Counted from the stretch's first letter, positions 26,011 through 35,002 are shown. The stretch: 64,000 bases of DNA from Limiplasma sp048370855 (GCA_048370855.1 DBGEOK010000105.1:38986-102985); one strand, 5' to 3'. A program made the numbers and translations. The notes: generated by a model not told the origin, from the sequence alone.

Positions 26011-26447
26011 CTTTTGAAAGATAATTTAACACATATAACAAAATAGTGAGGAAATTTCTTTAATTGAGAAAGCGAAGGAGCGAAACCGAAAAAGAATCCC
26101 GGCGGATGACCCCGCCGGTCGCTTTGATGATCCATGATGCGTTTCGAGGAGGATTCTAGCTTTCAGCGGGAATTGTGGAACAGAAGCTGAAGGGGCCCTA
26201 GCCGGCCCAGGCGGCGGACCGGCTCTGGCGGCCCGAAACGGACGAAGCGCGGCCGGTTTCCCGGCCGCGCTTATGCGCGAATAAATGGTGGGTTCATCAA
26301 GGTTCCGAGGCTCATGGCAAGCGGCGCGGAGCGTGTAAATCGAGGCCCAGCGGTTAAAAGCCGCGTAGTTTAAAGGGCGCTCGACGCCGAGCGGAAAAGG
26401 CGTCCGCAGGCTCTATCCTCTCCGGCGCGCCCTGCCACTCGGCAACC
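26011..26447. other. intergenic region with a strong hairpin
   Basis: No gene is recognised. The first 80 bases are AT-rich; after that the composition returns to high GC. It contains CCGGCGG/CCGCCGG near 26100 and the 10-bp perfect stem at 26247-26270. The stop codon of the mutarotase-like gene lies at its right end. Confidence 0.5.
26247..26270. terminator. perfect 10-bp GC hairpin, possible terminator
   Basis: GCGCGGCCGG-TTTC-CCGGCCGCGC, a perfect stem with a 4-base loop, about 180 bp downstream of the sugar operon's last gene. It has no long T-run on either strand, so factor-independent termination is uncertain. Confidence 0.45.
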
Positions 26448-27287
26448 TTATACAATCGTCCAGACCTCCGTGTTCTCGATGGTCTGCCCCGGCGCTATCG
26501 GCTGTTCGCCGCCGAAGGTTTCCATCTCGGCCATGAAGTTGTCCTTCCCGATAAACGCGGCCACATTGCACCCGCCAAGCGGATAACGCGCCAGCGGGTT
26601 GAAGGCGACGCGCTTCTCAAACGCATACCCCTCGCAGCGAAGGCGAACCACGCCCTGCTCGGCGCGGGCGGCACGCTTGCAAACCCTGCCGCGCGGCGTA
26701 AGCACCAGGGTATTGCCGCGCACCGTCACCTGGTCGTCCTCCAGGACGGATGTATTGCCGGCAAATACTAGGGGAGCGGCGATGTGTACGATATCCCACG
26801 TACAGGCCGGGTCCGCGCTGCCCAGGGGAATTTCGATCGGCTTGTCCGCCGCCACGCAGGTGGGCGACCAGCACCCGCCAGAGCAGATCAGGCTGCCCTC
26901 GTTTTGCAGGTAGTTGCGGACCTGGACGCTCGTTTCGGACAGCACTCGAATTTCCATTCCGCGCGCCAGGGAATGCGGGCCGGACGCGGGCGCGCGCAGA
27001 TCCACGCCGTCCTCGAGCGCCGTCGCCCGGCATGGGTCGTTATCCGGCGCATAGGTATCCTCCGACTCATCCCCCAGGGGCCGGGTCATCCAAACCCTGT
27101 GCCCGCCATACAGCCGCCAGCCGTTGCGCTTCATGCCGTCCGGGTCCCAATACAGCAGGTTCTCCCCGCCGCGCTTGGAAAACCACGCGATGCGCGGGCC
27201 TATTTCCGTCACAGCCACCATACGAAGGGCGTCCGTCTCAATCAAAAGGCCCTCCAGGCCGCCGAAGCTTGTTCGTTCAATTTTCAT
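26448..27287 (-). CDS. galactose-mutarotase-like protein (DUF4380-type), putative
   Basis: 279 residues, last gene of the sugar operon. The N-terminus reads MKIERTSFGGLEGLLIETDA, then TEIGPRIAWFSKRGGENLLY and WRLYGGHRVWMTRPLGDE, a beta-rich pattern I associate with the mutarotase superfamily. No catalytic residues can be assigned confidently. It starts 7 bp after the alcohol dehydrogenase gene. A role in interconverting anomers or binding the imported sugar fits its position. The family call is tentative. Confidence 0.55.
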   Translation of the reverse strand: MKIERTSFGGLEGLLIETDALRMVAVTEIGPRIAWFSKRGGENLLYWDPDGMKRNGWRLYGGHRVWMTRPLGDESEDTYAPDNDPCRATALEDGVDLRAPASGPHSLARGMEIRVLSETSVQVRNYLQNEGSLICSGGCWSPTCVAADKPIEIPLGSADPACTWDIVHIAAPLVFAGNTSVLEDDQVTVRGNTLVLTPRGRVCKRAARAEQGVVRLRCEGYAFEKRVAFNPLARYPLGGCNVAAFIGKDNFMAEMETFGGEQPIAPGQTIENTEVWTIV

Positions 27288-27294
27288 AGCAGCC

Positions 27295-28488
27295 TCACAA
27301 CGCCAGCTCGTAGATTGTTTTGGCCTCTTCCCTGTTGATTTTGGGAATGCTCGCCAGCTTCCCATCCGGCCCGAAGGACACGCTCACCAGCCCGTCCGTC
27401 AAGGCGTCCAGATCGTCCGCCGTGCATCCGAACCGGCTGATGCGGCTTTCCACCCCTACCTTGCGCACAAACGCCTCCAGCTTGTCCGCGGCGGCGCGCA
27501 GGTCGTCCGTGCCGTAAAGCAGGCGGGCAAATTTCACAAACCGGGCGTTATCCTTTCGCGGGGCAAAAAAGCGCATCCAGGCAATCATCATACAGGCAAG
27601 CGTGGCTCCGTGCGTGGCGCGGAAATGGGAGCTGAGCACGTGTCCCATCTGGTGCATCGGCGTCCAGCCCTGCACGCCGCAGGTAAGCCAGCCGTTGAGC
27701 CCAACGGTGGCGCTCCACTGCATCAGCCCGCGAAGCTGGAGGTCATCCGGATGCTCCAGCACCGTTTCAAGGTTCTCATAGATCGCGCGAATGACGCCAA
27801 TTTGCATATGGTCATGCAGCGCAAGGTTGCCAAAGGTGCCCTCGTCGCTGAACAGGAAGGGCTCCGCCGCATGGCTGATGGCGTCCAGCGCGCCGCACGC
27901 CGTCTGGTAAGGGGGCAGCGTAACGGTCAGCGCGGGGTCCAGGATGGACGTTTTGGGATACAGGCAGCCGGGCTCCCAAACGTAGCTCTTGCGCCGCGTC
28001 TTTTCATCGGTAATGACGGCGGTTGGGTTCATTTCGCTGGAGGTGGCGGGAAGCGTTGGGATCATCAGGAGGGGCAGCGCCTCCTTGGGCGGGATTTGGT
28101 ATGCCGCCTCGCTGTGCGTAAACAGGATCATCCGCATTAAGTCGTGCGGGTACAGGATGCCCGCCGCAATCACCTTGGCCAAATCCATGGCGCTTCCGCC
28201 GCCCAGGCCGATGACCAAATCCACCTTTTCCTTTCGCCCCAGCTCCACGCCCCGCCGCACCTCGTCCATGGTTGGGTTGGCCGTGGCGAGAAACGCGTCC
28301 ACGCAGGAAACGCCGCTGTCGCTCAGGCTTTGGTGGATTTGCTCCGGCAGGCCGCCGTAAAAGCTTACGTCGGCGTAGGAAACCAGCAGCGCCCTGCCGC
28401 CAAGCAGCTTTGCCTCGCCGCCAACCCGGCGCGTTTCGCCCACGCCGAAAATAACCTTCACGGGGTTGTGAAATTCAAAGCTATTCAT
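27295..28488 (-). CDS. iron-containing alcohol dehydrogenase
   Basis: 397 residues, a group III metal-dependent alcohol dehydrogenase. NAD-binding motif LVIGLGGGSAMDLAKVIAAG and PTLPATSSEMNPTAVITDE. Iron-ligand region DAISHAAEPFL and the histidines in MHQMGHVLSSHFRATHGATL. In this operon, beside deoC, a natural task would be to reduce acetaldehyde or another aldehyde made by the aldolase; this is inference. It overlaps the upstream permease by 8 bp. Confidence 0.9.
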   Translation of the reverse strand: MNSFEFHNPVKVIFGVGETRRVGGEAKLLGGRALLVSYADVSFYGGLPEQIHQSLSDSGVSCVDAFLATANPTMDEVRRGVELGRKEKVDLVIGLGGGSAMDLAKVIAAGILYPHDLMRMILFTHSEAAYQIPPKEALPLLMIPTLPATSSEMNPTAVITDEKTRRKSYVWEPGCLYPKTSILDPALTVTLPPYQTACGALDAISHAAEPFLFSDEGTFGNLALHDHMQIGVIRAIYENLETVLEHPDDLQLRGLMQWSATVGLNGWLTCGVQGWTPMHQMGHVLSSHFRATHGATLACMMIAWMRFFAPRKDNARFVKFARLLYGTDDLRAAADKLEAFVRKVGVESRISRFGCTADDLDALTDGLVSVSFGPDGKLASIPKINREEAKTIYELAL

Positions 28489-29476
28489 ACTTCATCTTGC
28501 TTCCTTTCGGTACGATTTTCCTACGGTAGATCGTTACGACCATCACCCCTACAATCAGCAGCAGCCCCTTGATGACCTGCCCCACCGCGTAGCCGGAGCC
28601 CAGCATCGTCAGCCCGCTGGTAAGGGAGCTTAGCACAAGCGCGCCGATGAAGGTTCCCACCGCGTTCGCTTTGCCCAGCCGAAGCGCCATGGCGCCCAGG
28701 AACACAATCGTAAAGCCGTTGAGAAAAAACGAGGAACCCATGCTCGGTTGTCCGCTTTTGTAAACCGTCAATACGTAGATGATCCCGCCGAACGCGGCAA
28801 ACAGCGACGACAGCACAAACACCAGCGTCAGCACCCGGCCGGACTTGACGCCCGATTCCTTGACGGCCTGCGGGTTTTCCGACAGCGCGTAGATGTAATG
28901 CCCAAACTTCGTTTTTTCCTGAACCAGGAGCGCGAGGGCGTACAGCGCGAGAGCGATGACAAACACGACCGGCACGCCCAAAAAGCTCTTGCTGAAAAAC
29001 TTATACAGCACCGTGGAGTTCAGCCCCTTGATGGAAAGCACGGAGCCGTTATAAATAATGTTGGCGATCGCGCCCGCGATGGTGGACACGGCGATGGTGG
29101 TAATGAGCGAATGAAATTTGAAGCGAACCACCAGCAGGCTTGTCAGCAGCCCAAACCCCACTCCCGCCAGCAGGCTTGCGCCAAACGCTACCCAAAGGTT
29201 GCACCGCGCGTTGAGCAGCACGGCGAAGATCATGCTCGCGCAGCTTGCGACCTCGGGAAAGGAGCAGTCCATCTCGTTGGCGCCGATCACCCACGTGAGG
29301 CCCAGCACCAGGATAGCGATGGAACCGGCCGACTTGAAAATGCTCATCAGGGTATAGGGCTGATAGAAGGCCTCGCCAATCAGCAGGCTGAAGGTGACAA
29401 GCACCACGATCAGCACCCCCAGCAGCGCGAACTCCATGCTGAACAGCTTTCTGAAAAAACCTTTCTTTCCCGTCAC
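28481..29476 (-). CDS. sugar ABC transporter permease (RbsC-like)
   Basis: 331 residues with about nine to ten membrane segments. Family features: VLGLTWVIGANEMDCSFPEV, VSTIAGAIANIIYNGSV, GHYIYALSENPQAVKESGVK and FLGAMALRLGKANAVGTFIG. It belongs to the ribose/AI-2 type permease family and pairs with the next permease. It overlaps that gene by 4 bp and the dehydrogenase gene by 8 bp. Confidence 0.9.
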   Translation of the reverse strand: MTGKKGFFRKLFSMEFALLGVLIVVLVTFSLLIGEAFYQPYTLMSIFKSAGSIAILVLGLTWVIGANEMDCSFPEVASCASMIFAVLLNARCNLWVAFGASLLAGVGFGLLTSLLVVRFKFHSLITTIAVSTIAGAIANIIYNGSVLSIKGLNSTVLYKFFSKSFLGVPVVFVIALALYALALLVQEKTKFGHYIYALSENPQAVKESGVKSGRVLTLVFVLSSLFAAFGGIIYVLTVYKSGQPSMGSSFFLNGFTIVFLGAMALRLGKANAVGTFIGALVLSSLTSGLTMLGSGYAVGQVIKGLLLIVGVMVVTIYRRKIVPKGSKMKYE

Positions 29477-30465
29477 TTGCCCCGCCCCCCTTCCTGAGCC
29501 TGTACAGGCCTGACGGCCTTCTCCCTAACGACCGCCTTGGACAGCAGGATGGCAAAAATCAGCACGAAACCCGTTACGAGGTTGGACCAGTAATAGGGAA
29601 TATTGATGGAGGTAAAGCCGGTGGAAATGGCGATCACCAGCAGCGCTCCCAGGAAGGTCCCGATCACGCAGGGGCGCTTGAATACCGACATGCCGATATA
29701 CACCGCCGTAAAGCAGGGCATCAGGATGTTCATGCCGATCTTGACGTTTCCATAGCCCTGGCGCGCCGTCATAATCAGCGCGGCAACGGCCGCGAGGGTC
29801 CCGCAGATCACATAGGCCAGGATGATGGTGCGGTTGACGTTGACGCCGCTCAGGTAGGCCGCTTTTTCCGTGGAGCCGATGGCGTAGAAGCTGCGGCCAA
29901 ATTTGGAGCGCTCCAGCAGATAGTAGCTCAGCAGCATGACGACCGCCATAATGTAGACCGGAAGCGGAATGCCCAGCACCGTATACTGAGACAGGTAATG
30001 GGTTTTGGATTCAATAAAGTTGGTCATGATGAACGCGCCGTCGGAAAAAACATACCCAAGCCCAAAGGCAATGGAGCCGATGGCGATGGTGGTGATAATA
30101 TCCGGCAGCTTCATCCGGCCCACGGCGAAGCCCGCTACCGTACCCCAAACCGCGCCCGCGCCCGCGCCAGCCAGGATGGCCGGAACCGGGTGCCAGCCGA
30201 CGCTGACCAGCCAAGCCATCAAAACGCCGCAGAAGCAGCACGTCATGTAAAACGAGATATCGGAACGCCCAATCGCAATCACAAAGGTAAGGCCAATGGC
30301 GGCGATCACCGTGGTGGATACCGACTGCGCCATGTTAATCAGGTTGTCCGCGGAAAGGAACTGCGGCTGGAGGATTTGGAAGGTCACCAGCACAGCCAGA
30401 AACAGCAGAGCGAACAGGATGACGGGAAGCTGGTCTGTGGTAAGCCTGCGAGCCGTCTTTTCCAT
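29473..30465 (-). CDS. sugar ABC transporter permease (RbsC-like)
   Basis: 330 residues, multi-pass membrane protein of the same family as its neighbour. Features: VIAAIGLTFVIAIGRSDISF, GAGAGAVWGTVAGFAVGRMK, FYAIGSTEKAAYLSGVNVNR and FKRPCVIGTFLGALLVIAIS. It shares one base with the stop of the ATPase gene. Two different permeases imply a heterodimeric channel. Confidence 0.9.
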   Translation of the reverse strand: MEKTARRLTTDQLPVILFALLFLAVLVTFQILQPQFLSADNLINMAQSVSTTVIAAIGLTFVIAIGRSDISFYMTCCFCGVLMAWLVSVGWHPVPAILAGAGAGAVWGTVAGFAVGRMKLPDIITTIAIGSIAFGLGYVFSDGAFIMTNFIESKTHYLSQYTVLGIPLPVYIMAVVMLLSYYLLERSKFGRSFYAIGSTEKAAYLSGVNVNRTIILAYVICGTLAAVAALIMTARQGYGNVKIGMNILMPCFTAVYIGMSVFKRPCVIGTFLGALLVIAISTGFTSINIPYYWSNLVTGFVLIFAILLSKAVVREKAVRPVQAQEGGRGK

Positions 30466-31979
30466 TACTCGCTCACCTCCTCATTGGAAATCGCGTGCAC
30501 CAGCATCTCCTTGAGCGTGGTATCGGCGGCGTCCTTATGCATGGATGCTTTGCCCTTGTAAATCACCATCACGCGGTCGGCGTTGCCCAGCACCTCCTCG
30601 GGTTCCGAGGAGATGATGACGACGGCGGCTGTTTGCGCCAGCTCACGCATCATTTCATAGATGCCTGATTTGGCGCCGACATCCACGCCGACGGTCGGTT
30701 CGCAGAAGATATACACGTCCGCGTCCGCGTACAGCCCCTTGGCGATAACCACCTTCTGCTGGTTGCCGCCGGAAAGCTCGTTGACCTTCTTATGGATGGA
30801 GGGCGTAGCGATGGAAAGCTTTTTCACCAGCGCTTTGGCCTGGGCCGCCTCCGTTTTGCGATCGACCATCCACAGGCGTTTCACCGTTTTTTCCAGCTTT
30901 GCGATGGTCATGTTAAAAGCGATGGAAAGGTTGTTGAGGTAGCCCTCGGTTTTGCGGCTGCCGGGCACAAGATAAATGCCGTTCACCAGCGCATGGCGCG
31001 GGCTTTTCAGGCGCAGCTCCCGCCCGTCCTTGAAAAGCGCGCCACCGGTTTCGGCTACCGCGCCGAAAAGCACCTTGGAAATTTCGTCGATACCGGAACC
31101 AACAAGGCCGAAAATACCGAATATCTCGCCCTTCCTGGCCTCGAAGCTGATCCCGGAAAACCGGCCCTCCAGCGACAAATCCTTTGCTTCCAGGCACGCC
31201 TCCGCCGCGGCCGCGCCGTTCTTAGGCGGATATAGCTGCTCCAGCCGCTCGCCCAGCATCAGCTCCGCGATATGGCCGGAATCGACCCGTCCGCCCTCTA
31301 TCCGTTCGCTGCATACGTTTTTGCCGTTACGGAACACAGAAAAGCTGTCGCAGATCTGGGCCACCTCGTCCAGGTGGTGCGTGATATAGATAATGGAAAC
31401 GCCGTTTTGCTTCAGCGTATGGACAAACTCAAACAGCGTATATTTTTCTTTTTCAGTTAAAATGGATGTGGGCTCATCCAGCACCAAAATTCTGCATTCC
31501 TTGGACAAGGCCCGCAGAATGGCAATGATTTCCCGCTCTACCGAGCTCATCAGGTAAACGGGTTTTTTAACGTCGATTTCAAAGGGATAGCGGGCCACCA
31601 GCTCCAATGCGTCGTTGAGCAGCCGCCGCCTGTTTACGGGGGAAAGCATCGCGCTCGCGGACCCCTCGTGCCCCAGGTAGATGTTTTCATAGCCGGTATA
31701 GGACTCGATCATCTGCGGGTCCTGGTACACGGCGGAGATGCCGTGAGCAATCGCGTCCTTCGGAGAATGGATATCGCACAGTTCCCCGTCAATCCAAATT
31801 TCACCCGCGTCGCGGGCGTACACGCCTGAAAGGATTTTAATCATCGTAGATTTGCCGGCCCCGTTGATGCCCAGCAACGCGTGCGCCTCGCCCGCTTCCA
31901 CCGCAAGATGAGCGTCGCTCAGCGCCTGCAGACCGGCAAAGTTCTTGTCGATGCCCTTCATTTCCAATACGTAGCTCAT
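30465..31979 (-). CDS. sugar ABC transporter ATP-binding protein (RbsA/MglA-like)
   Basis: 504 residues with two fused nucleotide-binding domains. The first has Walker A LLGINGAGKSTMIKILSG, Walker B RILVLDEPTSILTEKEK and a degenerate signature SSVEREIIAI. The second has the usual degenerate Walker A FGLVGSGIDEISKVLFG, a good signature LSGGNQQKVVIAKGL and FCEPTVGVDVGAKS. This asymmetry is normal for the family. The start at 31979 follows GGAGGCGGTAGG. Confidence 0.92.
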   Translation of the reverse strand: MSYVLEMKGIDKNFAGLQALSDAHLAVEAGEAHALLGINGAGKSTMIKILSGVYARDAGEIWIDGELCDIHSPKDAIAHGISAVYQDPQMIESYTGYENIYLGHEGSASAMLSPVNRRRLLNDALELVARYPFEIDVKKPVYLMSSVEREIIAILRALSKECRILVLDEPTSILTEKEKYTLFEFVHTLKQNGVSIIYITHHLDEVAQICDSFSVFRNGKNVCSERIEGGRVDSGHIAELMLGERLEQLYPPKNGAAAAEACLEAKDLSLEGRFSGISFEARKGEIFGIFGLVGSGIDEISKVLFGAVAETGGALFKDGRELRLKSPRHALVNGIYLVPGSRKTEGYLNNLSIAFNMTIAKLEKTVKRLWMVDRKTEAAQAKALVKKLSIATPSIHKKVNELSGGNQQKVVIAKGLYADADVYIFCEPTVGVDVGAKSGIYEMMRELAQTAAVVIISSEPEEVLGNADRVMVIYKGKASMHKDAADTTLKEMLVHAISNEEVSE

Positions 31980-32044
31980 CCTACCGCCTCCAGGAAAAAC
32001 TATGGGGGACAAGGCGGCCCTTGTCCCCCGTTCAATTTACAGCG

Positions 32045-33136
32045 TCAAATGGAAGGTACCCACAGGTTTTCCGTCAGGCCGTTCTCCGTCAGCGCCTGGT
32101 TGAGCAGGTCCACATTGCCGGGCAGGTCATAGTTGAGCAGCAGCTCCCACGCGGTCTTATCCCCCACCTTGTAATCGCGGATGGAGTTTACCTCGTTAAT
32201 CATTTCGCTGGTTACGGCATAGCCCTCCACCAGCACAAGGCGCGGCGCGGTGTTGCCTTCATTGTAGCTGATGGCGTACTGAACCAGGGAACGGGGCATG
32301 GAGTAAATATTCTCGCCCGCGCTCATCAGGAAGGATTGGGGATAGTTAATCATATAGTTCCAGCATTCCTCGCCGCCGTCGCAGCCGGTGTAAAGGATTT
32401 CGGGGCGGGATTCGCCGGTCAGCACCAGGCCCTCAAAGGCCGCGCCGTCCCAAGCGCACCAGATCGCGCGCAGTTCCTTGTTGGTATCGGCCGCCAGCCA
32501 CGTGCTGATCGTAGCGGAAGGGGTCACGGCGCCGGTGGAATCCCACGCCCAGTCATAGGCGACCTCGATGTTCTGGTACTTTTCCTGCGCCAGCACGTCC
32601 AGCGCGCCCAAATCCCTCTGATGCCAGCTCTCGTTGGAGGGCAGCATAATCATGCCGATTTTGATGGCGTCCGTCGTGCCGTACTGTTCCTGAAGCTTGT
32701 CGCAAAGGGTGGTCATGGTGGTCTTGCCGCAGGCGTAGTTGTCAAACAGCACCGTGCTTACGGCGTCCGCGCCGGAAACAAAGCCGTCGGAGAGATAAAC
32801 CGGGATACCCGCGTCGCAGGCTTCCTTGACGGCTTCGGCAATGCCCGTGGGATCGGACGGGGTGATGAACAGGGCCCTCGGGTTTTTGGCGATGAAGGCG
32901 CGGATCTGCTCGGTTTGGGTAACGGGGTCGTAGTTGGCGTCCACGATGGAGAAGTTGGTGATGCCATACTTCTCAAACGATTCGGTGAAGCCGGTCTTTT
33001 GCCGCTGGCCGGAGGCGTTTTCAGCCCAGCCGAGCGATACCGCGTAGAAATCGTCCTCGGCAAACGCCGTGGCGCTGATGGCCAGCATGCTTACAAGCAG
33101 CATCGCCGTGAGGAGGATAGCCGTTAGTTTTTTCAT
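32045..33136 (-). CDS. sugar ABC transporter substrate-binding protein (type 1 periplasmic fold)
   Basis: 363 residues. Signal peptide MKKLTAILLTAMLLVSMLAI ends TAFAED, with no lipobox. The mature part is a RbsB-like two-lobe fold: TQTEQIRAFIAKNPRALFIT, GIAEAVKEACDAGIPVYLSD, STVLFDNYACGKTTMTTLCD and LRAIWCAWDGAAFEGLVLTG. The ligand is not predictable in detail; the context suggests a pentose or deoxy sugar. A 9-bp inverted repeat lies in the gap to deoC. Confidence 0.9.
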   Translation of the reverse strand: MKKLTAILLTAMLLVSMLAISATAFAEDDFYAVSLGWAENASGQRQKTGFTESFEKYGITNFSIVDANYDPVTQTEQIRAFIAKNPRALFITPSDPTGIAEAVKEACDAGIPVYLSDGFVSGADAVSTVLFDNYACGKTTMTTLCDKLQEQYGTTDAIKIGMIMLPSNESWHQRDLGALDVLAQEKYQNIEVAYDWAWDSTGAVTPSATISTWLAADTNKELRAIWCAWDGAAFEGLVLTGESRPEILYTGCDGGEECWNYMINYPQSFLMSAGENIYSMPRSLVQYAISYNEGNTAPRLVLVEGYAVTSEMINEVNSIRDYKVGDKTAWELLLNYDLPGNVDLLNQALTENGLTENLWVPSI

Positions 33137-33161
33137 GAAAAATCCCTCTTTTCATATATTT

Positions 33162-33188
33162 CTAAAGCGCTCTGCACAGGCGCTTTAG
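33162..33188. repeat. perfect 9-bp inverted repeat between deoC and the binding-protein gene
   Basis: CTAAAGCGC-N9-GCGCTTTAG with no T-run. It may be an mRNA stabiliser that raises the level of the binding protein, a processing site, or an operator. Confidence 0.5.
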
Positions 33189-33214
33189 TTTCATTCTCGG
33201 CAGCCGGAAACGCC

Positions 33215-33946
33215 TCAATCTTGATCGGTCAGCGCGGCTTCCAGGGTAAAGTCGTCGTTGCGCCCCAGCCGGGCGTCGACCTCTTTCATAATACTGATGA
33301 TGCTTCGCAAGCCGATGCCAAAGCGCGCGCAGCCCGCGTCGATCATCCCCAGCATGGTATCCAACGTGCGCACGCCGCCGGCCGCTTTAATCAGCGCGTC
33401 GTCGCCCACCGTGCTTTTGATGAGCCGGATGGTATCGACCGTGGTGGGCTTCGACGCCCAGCCCGTGCCGGTTTTGACGTAGGTAACGCCCGCCTTCACC
33501 GCCAGCTCGGCGCCCCGGCGGATCTCCTCGTCCGTCAGATAGGCGATTTCCAGAATGCATTTAGTCGGCTTTCCGTCCGCGGCGTCCACCACCGCGCGGA
33601 TGTCGTCTGATACAAAATCATACATGCCGCTTTTGAGCGCGCCTACGTTGATCACCATGTCCAGCTCATCCGCCCCGGCCCGGAGCATTTCGCGCGCCGT
33701 GGCGGCCTTCACGGCCGTCGTATCCGCGCCAGAGGGAAACCCGACAGGCGCGCCCACCAGAATATCCGGCTCGTCGGCAAGCATTTCCACCAGCCTGCGC
33801 GTAAAGCAGGGCATGGCAAACGCGCAGATAAACCGGTAATGGCGGGCCGCCGCAACGATCTGCCTGAGTTCCGTTACGGTAACGTCCGTGCGCACGCCGC
33901 TGATATCCACCATGCGCGGAATCTTCGCCAGAAGCTCGTCGTTCAT
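33215..33946 (-). CDS. deoC: deoxyribose-phosphate aldolase
   Basis: 243 residues. It splits 2-deoxyribose 5-phosphate into glyceraldehyde 3-phosphate and acetaldehyde. Class I aldolase motifs: VGAPVGFPSGADTTAVKAAT, ADELDMVINVGALKSG, ILEIAYLTDEEI, the Schiff-base lysine in TYVKTGTGWASKPTT and the second lysine in IKAAGGVRTL. It starts at 33946 after AAAGGAACGATCCAT. It is the first gene after the GntR-controlled promoter. No deoxyribokinase or phosphopentomutase is in the window. Confidence 0.92.
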   Translation of the reverse strand: MNDELLAKIPRMVDISGVRTDVTVTELRQIVAAARHYRFICAFAMPCFTRRLVEMLADEPDILVGAPVGFPSGADTTAVKAATAREMLRAGADELDMVINVGALKSGMYDFVSDDIRAVVDAADGKPTKCILEIAYLTDEEIRRGAELAVKAGVTYVKTGTGWASKPTTVDTIRLIKSTVGDDALIKAAGGVRTLDTMLGMIDAGCARFGIGLRSIISIMKEVDARLGRNDDFTLEAALTDQD

Positions 33947-33977
33947 ATGGATCGTTCCTTTCGCTCTTGCATGTATA

Positions 33978-33995
33978 GATAATAACATCATTATC
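33978..33995. promoter_or_regulatory. GntR operator upstream of deoC
   Basis: GATAAT-AACATC-ATTATC, a perfect 6-bp inverted repeat with a 6-bp centre. It overlaps the -10 hexamer and much of the spacer of the deoC promoter, so a bound regulator would repress. A shorter-spaced twin lies at 34988-35002. Confidence 0.7.
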
Positions 33996-34007
33996 TTTCT
34001 GTGTCAA
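33979..34007 (-). promoter_or_regulatory. deoC operon promoter
   Basis: Minus strand TTGACA (34002-34007) and TATTAT (33979-33984), spacer 17 bp. Drives deoC, the importer genes, the dehydrogenase and the mutarotase-like gene. Confidence 0.8.
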
Positions 34008-34009
34008 TA

Positions 34010-34052
34010 AAAAATTGGATATTTCGGCAAAAATATTTCCGAAACATCCAAT
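34010..34052 (-). terminator. terminator of the gntR gene
   Basis: Minus strand ATTGGATGTTTCGG ... CCGAAATATCCAAT, 14-base arms with one mismatch, followed by six T. It separates gntR from the deoC promoter immediately behind it. Confidence 0.8.
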
Positions 34053-34107
34053 AACGGCGTCCCGCCTGCGTTTTACCGCGGCTGGACGCCCGTGCGAAGC
34101 AGGAGCG

Positions 34108-34842
34108 TTACGGCTTCAAGGGACGCTTGTACCGCCCGCGCATCATAATTTCAAACTCGTAGCGGCCGCCCACAATGCTGACGTGGTCAACGTCCACGCT
34201 CACGCCGTCCTGGTAGCAGGTGCGCGATAGGTAGACCAGCGCCGTACCCACCGGCACGTCCAGCATCTGCGCCTCCTCAAAGCTTGCGTTTTTCGCGGTA
34301 ATGCGATCCTGGGCCGCGTCAATCGCAATGCCGTAATAGTCCTGCAAAAAGTCGTACAGACGCGTAAAACGGTTGCTGTGGGCCTCGATACCGGGGACCA
34401 GCCCCGGCTTTAAGTAGTTTTTCATAATGGCGACCGGTACGTCGTCCGCGAGCTGAATGCGCTGAACGCGCACAAGCTCGCTGCCCTCGTCCACGCCTAG
34501 CTCGCGCGCCAGGCGGCCTTGGGCCCGCACGCGGTCGATATACATGTTTTTGGTGGTTACCCGATACCCCTTGCGTTCCAGCGTTTCAGACGTGGAAGTC
34601 ACCACGTTGAGGTTCTGGCTGGTGTTGTAATCCAGCACCTCGGTGCCGCGTCCCTGCTGGGTTTGCACAAATCCCTCCCGGCTCAGGATTTCTACCGCCT
34701 TGCGGACCGTGGTGCGGCTGACGCTGAAAAGCTTTTCCAGCTCGGACTCCGTCGGCAGCAGCGAGCCGATTGCGTATTCCCCCTCCAGAATCTGCCGCTT
34801 CAGGGTATTGTAAACGCGCATGTAAGCCTGTATCTTAGCCAT
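34108..34842 (-). CDS. GntR-family regulator with UTRA ligand domain
   Basis: 244 residues. Winged helix at residues 8-70: VYNTLKRQILEGEYAIGSLL, PTESELEKLFSVSRTTVRKA and EGFVQTQQGRGTEVL. The rest is a HutC-type UTRA domain (LVRVQRIQLADDVPVAIMKN, TALVYLSRTCYQDGVSVDVD). Such proteins sense phosphosugars or similar metabolites and usually repress. GATAAT-type palindromes at the deoC and MFS promoters are its likely sites. The longer frame to 34875 lacks a ribosome site. Confidence 0.88.
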   Translation of the reverse strand: MAKIQAYMRVYNTLKRQILEGEYAIGSLLPTESELEKLFSVSRTTVRKAVEILSREGFVQTQQGRGTEVLDYNTSQNLNVVTSTSETLERKGYRVTTKNMYIDRVRAQGRLARELGVDEGSELVRVQRIQLADDVPVAIMKNYLKPGLVPGIEAHSNRFTRLYDFLQDYYGIAIDAAQDRITAKNASFEEAQMLDVPVGTALVYLSRTCYQDGVSVDVDHVSIVGGRYEFEIMMRGRYKRPLKP

Positions 34843-34890
34843 AAGAACGCCGCCTCCCGTTTGATGCCAGGGCAACCCCGTTGAGCATTA

Positions 34891-34919
34891 TATTATGATA
34901 AATTTGCTCCTTTTGTCAA
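34891..34919 (-). promoter_or_regulatory. gntR promoter
   Basis: Minus strand TTGACA (34914-34919) and ATAATA (34891-34896), spacer 17 bp; leader about 45 nt. No GATAAT/ATTATC palindrome overlaps it. Confidence 0.7.
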
Positions 34920-34964
34920 GCCTTGCGCGCCCGATAAAGCTTTGGGGACGTTCCCGCCTTCGCC

Positions 34965-34993
34965 TTGACATTTCCTTCGTAATAATAGATAAT
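34965..34993 (+). promoter_or_regulatory. promoter of the MFS transporter gene
   Basis: TTGACA (34965-34970) and GATAAT (34988-34993), spacer 17 bp. The -10 is the left arm of the GntR operator. Confidence 0.7.
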
Positions 34994-35002
34994 AACATTA
35001 TC
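34988..35002. promoter_or_regulatory. GntR operator upstream of the MFS gene
   Basis: GATAAT-AAC-ATTATC, the same arms as at 33978 with a 3-bp instead of 6-bp centre. It covers the -10 of the MFS promoter. Confidence 0.65.

Noticed and set aside
27124..28140. 338-codon frame opposite the alcohol dehydrogenase
   Set aside because: Shadow of a well-conserved gene, low-complexity basic product.
32021..33127. 368-codon frame opposite the sugar-binding protein gene
   Set aside because: Shadow frame; the minus-strand gene has signal peptide, ribosome site and operon context.
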